A stretch of DNA of 23,022 nt from positions 1 through 23,022 of the forward strand of contig BRYA01001476.1 of NCBI GenBank assembly GCA_030267965.1. The letters run 5' to 3'. This document shows, piece after piece, positions 17,744-23,022 of the stretch. Below the pieces are notes generated by a model. That model did not search any database, had not been told where the DNA came from, and saw only the letters and a program-made list of their open reading frames with translations. The translations under genes and the position numbers were made by a program. Source of the DNA: Triparma columacea (lineage: Eukaryota > Sar > Bolidophyceae > Parmales > Triparmaceae). How positions within the stretch are numbered: position 1 is the first letter of the stretch; each line of letters starts with the position of its first letter.

Positions 17744-20700
17744 ATGTCCTCAACAAAGAAACGCAGCTCAAAAGGCCCATCCTCAAACACTGATTTCAAG
17801 CGTCTCAAGGCCAAGGTAGGGAAACGCGCTCCCAAGAAGTTGAACTCCACAAACACCAGCGTCAGCACTAAGAACCTAAAAGTCGCAAGACAGGGGGGTG
17901 TTGTTGGGTACGAGGAAGGAGGGGAAGAGGAAGAGAAAGGGGGTGATGATGAGGTGGTTTATAGGACTGTAGGAAGGTGAGAGATTGTTTTATGGGGAGT
18001 TTGTTGGGGCCTGGACTTCACAAGTGTGTGCGTGATGTTATACACATGTATATAGAGATAGAGAAGTCGTGAGAAAGAAAGAAGAAAAGAAAAACAGACC
18101 CCAAACCACCACAACGACTCATGCCAAGAACAGACACCTCTCCAAGTTTTTCAAACTCCCTCTCTCCCTCCCCCCCCTAACCCCCCCCCACCCCGAAAGT
18201 CTCCCCCCCTTCCCAAATTCCAACGGGAAGCCATTAACGTTAATAATCCGCTGTGCTCAAACCCACGCGTCCGTAAAGGAGCGTCACAACAACCTACAAT
18301 CCTTGATTAAATTATTCACTAACTCCGATAACGTTAAACAGAACAATAGGGTTTCGGGGGACAGTAGGGGTGGTTTAACATCACACACATCTTACACTCT
18401 ATTATCAGATAGGGATATATACATACGCTCCCTATACTCATCTGCCTTCGCACCTTCAATCTACACACTATTAACACCACTAATATGCAAATCTATTACA
18501 GACAGTACACCCATGACGGGGGGTGGGAATATGGAGGTTCTAATACCAGATGCAGGGGTTAAGTTATTACATGGGGTTATTTACCCATACCCATGTTTAG
18601 GTGGGAACATACTGGATGGAAAGGAAAAATGGGGTATGTTTAGGGGGAACGTTATTAAGATAATGACGTATGGTAAAGTCGCGATGAACGGGATTGAATG
18701 GGAGGTTGTAAAATCAGGAGTTCGTACCATGGTTGTTATTTTAACTTTCGCAAAGGAGGGTTTTGGGGGGGAGGATGTATTCCAAATTGGGAATGGGGTT
18801 AGGGAGATATGGGAAGATCTTGTGGATACGCTTGTAGGGGTAGCGGGGAGATGTCAGGGGAGAAGGTGGGGGGGGGAGGGGAAGGATGTTAGCGTTTATA
18901 AGGGTGTTGTTGAGGGGCTTGATTGTATATTTAAAGGGATATATGGGTCGAAAACGGGGAAGGGGAAGGGGGGGATTTACAAAGGGAATACTACTCACTT
19001 CCCGAAAGATGGGAGGGGGAAAAACGGAGGGAACGGTTCGCCCCCCGTGCAGGTCAGGGAATGCATGGGAAAACTAGCGGGGATCGTACACGGTTTCCTA
19101 GTCTCAACCCTCGTCGTAGGTTCCGGTAGTGGGGGAAGTAACGGGGGGGACGTTGAGGGGGGGGAAGCTAGGGTTAGGAAGGTATCGCAGAACAAGGCTG
19201 GTGAGGTTGCGGCGTTAGCTAGAGTCATGGAATTCGCATGGAGGAACACGGGGTTGGAGGTTCGAGTAGGGATGGAGAGGTGCAGGAGACAGGTACGGGA
19301 TATTGGTGTTAAGGTTATGGGACAGAAAGGTATAGGGAAAGAGGGGGAGGTTATGAACGCGGACGTTGCGAGGATGATCAAGACTCTAGCTAACCCTGGG
19401 GACGACAACGAGGTTAAGGGGGTTATTAGGGATTGGATAAGGGAGGGGGAGGGGGGGATTAAGGACAAGGCCGACTTTCTTGTGTCGTCTTCGGAGGAGG
19501 AGAAAGGGTGGTGGGAGGAGGAAGGCAGCGTGGGACTTATGAGGGAGGTACTTAGGGGGTGGATGGAGAGCGGGGAGGGGGAGGGGGGGACGGACGTTGC
19601 GCTGGAACTGGTAGGGGCAGGCGTGAATGGTAGGGAACTCGGGGACGCCATTATGGAGGGGGGGGGGGGGATGGGGGCGGTAACGCTCCTGGGGGAGGCG
19701 CTGGGGAAATGCGTGAAGTGGGGGGGGAGGGAGAGGGAGGACGTATGGAGGCTGGCTGAGGGAGTCACGAGGAGACTGGGGGAGGGGGGGGAGGCACCGA
19801 AAGTTGGGAAAGATTTCGAGGATGCTATGTTCGGATGCGTTAGGGAATGGATGGTTAGGAAGAAGGTCGAGGGGAGGAAGAAGAAGGTATCGGACATTGA
19901 ATGCATGGAGGAGAAAGTCTTCAGGTCGTTTTGGAGGGCCGTGAAGATGTCGGAAAGGTTCGGGGAGATCAACGAGGGAGACGTCCTAGGCCTGGTGGGG
20001 GGGTGGAAGAGGGGCGGAGTATTTGAAGACGTCTTGGGAAGGTGAGGGAGAGAGGGGGTGGGGGCGCGCGGCGAGCGAAGCGAGTCGTTGAAAGAGTTTC
20101 GAGTAAAGTTCATTTCGTCGCTTCAGCGAGTCGTTGAAAGAGTTTCGAGTAAAGTTCATTTCGTCGCCTCAGCGAGTCGTCGAAAAGAGTTTTTGAGTAA
20201 AGTTCATTTCGTCGCCTCAGCGAGTCGTTGAAAGAGTTTCGAGTAAAGTTCATTTCGTCGTCTCACCTTATTTTCTTCACTCCTCCTTCCTCACCCGCAA
20301 TCCCCGCCAATTTCAGATTCGAGTCCTTCCCTCCCAGCGCCGTCGCCAGCTTCTTCCTCGGCACCCTCGGCCCCCTCAAGGACACCCCCGGTCACTCTGT
20401 CAGCTCATCGGTTCAAGGCAGCGTCCTCAAGGTCGCGCAAGGTATGAACCACGTTAGGGGAACAAAAGGGAAGCTCCCAAAGTCCATCAGCACGCTGGGG
20501 GGTGCCGTGGAGAGGTGGGTCGAGGGGGATGTAACGGTGGGAATGTGGGCGGCCATGAGGTTGGAGGAGGTCGCCGGGCCGGGGCTGGCGGATGAGGGGG
20601 CGCTAGTCGGGGCGTTGAGGAAGGCGGCGAGGTGGATAGGGGGAGGGGGGGGCAAAGAGGCAGCGCCGAAGGGGGGGGGGGAATGGGAGGCGGTTATCGG

Positions 20701-20911
20701 GGGATTGATGGGAAGGGACAACCTTTGGCAAGCCTTGATTGAAGAAGGCGTCGAGGATGAATTTGGTGAGGGAGTGGTGAAGGCGATTATCGCAAAGGGG
20801 GAGAGGACAAGGGGGGAGGAGCTGATGGGCTTGGGGGTGGGAGGGAGGGCGAAGAGGGAACTGGAGGCGTGGTTAGAGGGGGGGGGAGGTTCGGAGGTAG
20901 GGATGGCGTAA
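17744..20911 (+). CDS. IPI1/TEX10 family pre-60S ribosome biogenesis protein
   Basis: The best model has three exons, 17744-17976, 18134-20041 and 20317-20911, giving 911 residues (human TEX10 has 929). The N-terminal DFKRLKAKVGKRAPKKLN, followed by STNTSVSTKNLKV, is the family signature. LTLIIRCAQTHASVKERHNN then matches the first helical-repeat segment. In other eukaryotes Ipi1/TEX10 belongs to the nuclear Rix1/PELP1-type complex acting on pre-60S particles with the AAA ATPase Rea1/MDN1. The rest is Gly/Glu-rich and poorly conserved. The second donor is GTGAGG and its acceptor TTTCAG; both joins keep the frame. The first acceptor is ambiguous: AGs at 18096-18097, 18132-18133 and 18198-18199 are all in frame. 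Codon use is extreme, with GGG for Gly and AGG for Arg producing very G-rich exons. Family assignment rests mainly on the N-terminus. Confidence 0.82.
20042..20316 (+). other. IPI1/TEX10 intron 2
   Basis: This 275-base intron has a GTGAGG donor, G-runs in its first 35 bases and a pyrimidine-rich 3' end closing in TTTCAG. Its middle is a four-copy tandem repeat. It is the longest intron identified in the window. Confidence 0.8.
20081..20266 (+). repeat. 46-48-base tandem repeat, four copies, intronic
   Basis: Units start CGAGTCGT and include GAGTAAAGTTCATTTCGTCG. They lie at 20081-20126, 20127-20172, 20173-20220 and 20221-20266. Copies 1 and 2 differ by one base, copy 3 has a 2-base gain and several changes, and copy 4 ends with a variant tail. 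There are no spacers. Confidence 0.95.
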
Positions 20912-21143
20912 AAACAAAGCGTGCGTGTTTTGTCTTTCCGCTGCAGCCTTCACCGTTTTAAGTTTATGCACCTTCCTCAACGCCCATCTACCTGTCTAGT
21001 CTACCCTCCCCGCCCTCTAATCTCCCCATGCCAAAAACCGAAACACCCTGGATCACTTGCTTTTTTAATCAACAACGCACAACCCCCCCCCCCCCCCCCC
21101 CTCTCCCCCATTCCCCCGAAGACTCCTTGCAAAAGACGGCCAA
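20912..21143. other. Convergent 3' spacer between IPI1/TEX10 and oxygenase genes
   Basis: This roughly 230-base tail-to-tail region includes an 18-base-class C-run (about 21083-21100). It probably holds 3' UTRs; no gene is seen. Confidence 0.4.
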
Positions 21144-22194
21144 TCAAGATAAGAAAGCCCCCCCGATCGCCTTCTTCACCTTCTTGGCCCTCGAGGCTTT
21201 CTTACGCTTCAGGAACCCGACGAGAAGAACCCTGACTCCCGAGGTAATCTGTTGTCGTCGGGTGTTGGTGGTGGTGGGGGTGGGCGAAAGTTGTCTTCTG
21301 CGCCGCCTTTCTATTTCTCTCCCCCCCCCCCCATTTACTCACCTCCTCCCCCTTGTGGCTCTCCTTCCCCCCCTCGAAAAGCAGACACTCTCCCTGCTCC
21401 AGTTCGATTGGATCCTCCCCGTAAGCCTCGATGACAGTCCCTCCACCCTCGTAGTCCCCCCCCTTGGCGCTTAGTGCCACGATGAAGGTCACCTCTGAGG
21501 CGTCAGTGTGGAAGGCGACACGACGGTAACCCTCGACATCCTCGACGGAGGCGTCGTACACGACGACGTGAGGCTCAGTGGACTTGGTGAACTCGAACGA
21601 GGAGCACGAGCTGGTAGAAGAGTTGCCATAGAGCCTGTTGATGACGGCAACAACGTCAGAGACGATGGGGTTGACGAGAGTTGAGAGGGAGGGATGATCG
21701 TTGATGGAGAGGGTTTGCTTCGCGAAGACGTAGCTGCCGAAACCGCAGGACTTGGAAAGAGTTAGCTAGTGGGGAGGGATAGGGTGTTAGGGAAAATTTC
21801 ATCTCTACACCAAAGCAAGCACTTCCCCCCTTCCCCCCTTCCCCTTCCCCTCCCCTTCACTCACCACTTCATGCACAATATCGTTGCACAGTTGCTCCCC
21901 AACCACAGGTCCCTCGCTCGTGAACGCAATTCCGTCGAATTCTAGTCTCTCGAAGTTCCCGCTCCCCTCCTCAGTTGTGCTCAGATCGAGTCCATCGTCA
22001 TTCAACCTATAGATTGAGTTCTCACCGGAGCGTGCGTCCCCCTCCTTGCTAGCTGGGAGGCTCCTCTTAGGTGGGGCTGGGGATGAGAGGTCCGTGCGAA
22101 GGGCCTCGAGGTCGGGACCTCGAGAAAATCGAATCCCAGAACACGAGAACAGGAACTTGCTCTGTTTGGGCACTTTTTCGCTCGTTCTGTCCAA
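21144..22194 (-). CDS. Prolyl 4-hydroxylase-like 2-oxoglutarate/Fe(II) dioxygenase, 5' end unresolved
   Basis: Three minus-strand exons are supported: about 22194-21865, 21765-21343 and 21248-21144 (TGA at 21146-21144). Both introns are GTGAGT...AG and phase 0. The catalytic core is complete: AFHTDASEVTFIVALS supplies His and Asp of the HxD iron motif, YEGGGT follows, the distal His lies in GGKESHKGEE, and ITSGVRVLLVGFL carries the Arg that binds 2-oxoglutarate. This matches the P4H-alpha-type fold, whose members hydroxylate prolines or other residues. The C-terminus is short and basic (KRKKASRAKKVKK). The first exon has no ATG: its frame is open from the stop at 22234 to 21865 without a methionine, so a further upstream exon is needed. 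No signal peptide or membrane anchor is seen in the visible part. The substrate is unknown. Confidence 0.82.
22105..22124. repeat. Short perfect inverted repeat (8-base arms, 4-base loop)
   Basis: CTCGAGGT and ACCTCGAG flank CGGG. It lies in the N-terminal coding exon of the oxygenase gene and could be a chance hairpin. Confidence 0.6.
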
Positions 22195-22234
22195 ATTCTT
22201 CGAGTGAACGCGGTGAGATGAGCTTTTACTTCCC

Positions 22235-22918
22235 TAATTTATCGATTTGGGGGCAATTAAGTGTGAGAGGGTGGCAATTACGGGAGAAAATGAGGCATAG
22301 AAAAATGAGACACTTTGGGTCTGGCGGTGGGAGGTCTTTATAAACTACCTGGGAAGAGTTTGAAGAACGTATGAGGCATGGAAGTGACAATTTAGTTGAC
22401 AAAAAAGTGGGTTATATGCATAGATGACATGTTAGCGTGTGTATGGTGATGACAATAGCTACTCCTCACCATATTTCAGATTTTGGGAAAAGCCAAAAAT
22501 GGCAAAATTGAAAGGAACCGAGGACCGAGGACCTGACTCCCAATCTGTTGTTTTGAGATAAAATTCTAATTTCTGTGCTTGTGAGTACGCGATCGGGACT
22601 CGAGATAAAGTGAGAGCCCTTCTCTTTCACCTAATTTCTACGCATCATGTCAAAACTGCGTGAATTTGGGGTTGGGAGGTTGTAACATCCATGGTGTTAT
22701 TTCGAGCAATGGGGGGGGGTTCAGTTGGAGCCAAAATTTTAGCATTCACTGAACGAATTTGGCCCTGGTCATGTTACACCGGCCGCTGTCACATAGTATG
22801 CAGAAAATCGATCGTGATGGTAGATCATTTGGCTCACACCTCACCCATTTCCATCGTCTCCGCAGATTACAGCAACCACTGTAAGCTTCACAAGCATAAG
22901 GAAGAAGGTTTGACGAGG
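22235..22918. other. Intergenic region with probable missing first exon and divergent promoter
   Basis: About 680 bases between the oxygenase exon and the last + strand ORF. The first exon of the oxygenase gene should lie here on the minus strand. One weak candidate is an ATG at 22379 followed after ten codons by a CAG/GTAGTT donor, but the support is poor. A G-run occurs at about 22711-22719. I see no RNA gene. Confidence 0.3.
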
Positions 22919-23022
22919 ATGAGTAACGCTCCGAAGAGTGAACAGGGAGCAATCGGTAACGACAGCCCCACCGAACCCAAGCACTCGGCCATCTCGAGGC
23001 AAGTGCTTCGGAGGACTTCAAC
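22919..23022 (+). CDS. Possible 5' end of a + strand gene, cut by window edge
   Basis: An ATG at 22919 (context GACGAGGATGA) opens a frame that reaches the window end without a stop (34 codons). The predicted start MSNAPKSEQGAIGNDSPTEP is polar and disordered, like many eukaryotic N-termini. No family can be recognised. A longer frame on the opposite strand (23021-22746) also exists, so this call is tentative. Confidence 0.35.
   Translation, partial: MSNAPKSEQGAIGNDSPTEPKHSAISRQVLRRTS

Noticed and set aside
18995..20113. Long minus-strand ORF opposite IPI1/TEX10 (372 codons)
   Set aside because: Its Pro/Ser-rich translation is what GGG and AGG codons give when read backwards; it has no domain features.
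20081..20266. Tandem 46-48-base repeats as a CRISPR or telomere-like array
   Set aside because: There are no spacers and the array sits in a spliced intron of a conserved gene.
22746..23021. Minus-strand ORF of 91 codons at the right edge
   Set aside because: Its Cys/Arg/Trp-rich, irregular composition and lack of a recognisable motif make it less likely than the + strand ORF at 22919, though both are weak.

Overview
The window is nuclear DNA from a microbial eukaryote. Genes lie on both strands, most are split by short GT-AG introns (64-275 bases), and intergenic spaces are 150-700 bases. The gene content (a CFAP43-type axonemal protein, a BspA-type leucine-rich-repeat protein and a divergent EF-hand/kinase protein) suggests a stramenopile alga that can build a flagellum, for example a relative of diatoms and bolidophytes. 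That placement is inference; the eukaryotic gene structure is directly visible.

Layout from left to right: (1) a 5'-truncated EF-hand plus atypical protein kinase, + strand, 1-2151; (2) a histone stem-loop binding protein (SLBP), two exons, +, 2389-3545; (3) a CFAP43-like WD-repeat/coiled-coil protein, four exons, +, 3862-9542; (4) an unrecognised 604-residue multi-pass membrane protein, -, 9705-11519; (5) a BspA-type LRR protein with 16 near-identical 23-residue repeats, +, 12023-13570; (6) an ERI1-type DEDDh exonuclease with an N-terminal UBA-like segment, three exons, +, 13885-15111; (7) the U4/U6 snRNP protein PRP31, three exons, -, 15318-17229; (8) an IPI1/TEX10 ribosome-biogenesis protein, three exons, +, 17744-20911; (9) a prolyl-4-hydroxylase-like 2-oxoglutarate oxygenase, -, 21144 to about 22194, with its 5' end unresolved; (10) a possible start of another + strand gene at 22919, cut by the window edge.

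Four of the genes are RNA-processing factors: SLBP, ERI1-like nuclease, PRP31 and IPI1/TEX10. SLBP and ERI1 (3'hExo) bind the same histone mRNA stem-loop in animals, so their proximity (about 10 kb) is notable, although it may be chance. PRP31 and IPI1 are divergent and share a spacer of about 0.5 kb.

The most distinctive non-gene signals are: introns with G-runs next to the 5' splice site and C-runs next to the 3' splice site; two diverged copies of a roughly 140-base upstream sequence flanking the LRR gene; and a four-copy 46-48-base tandem repeat inside an IPI1 intron. I saw no RNA genes, CRISPR arrays, transposases or viral genes. All exon joins were worked out by eye from splice consensus, reading frame and recalled family motifs.
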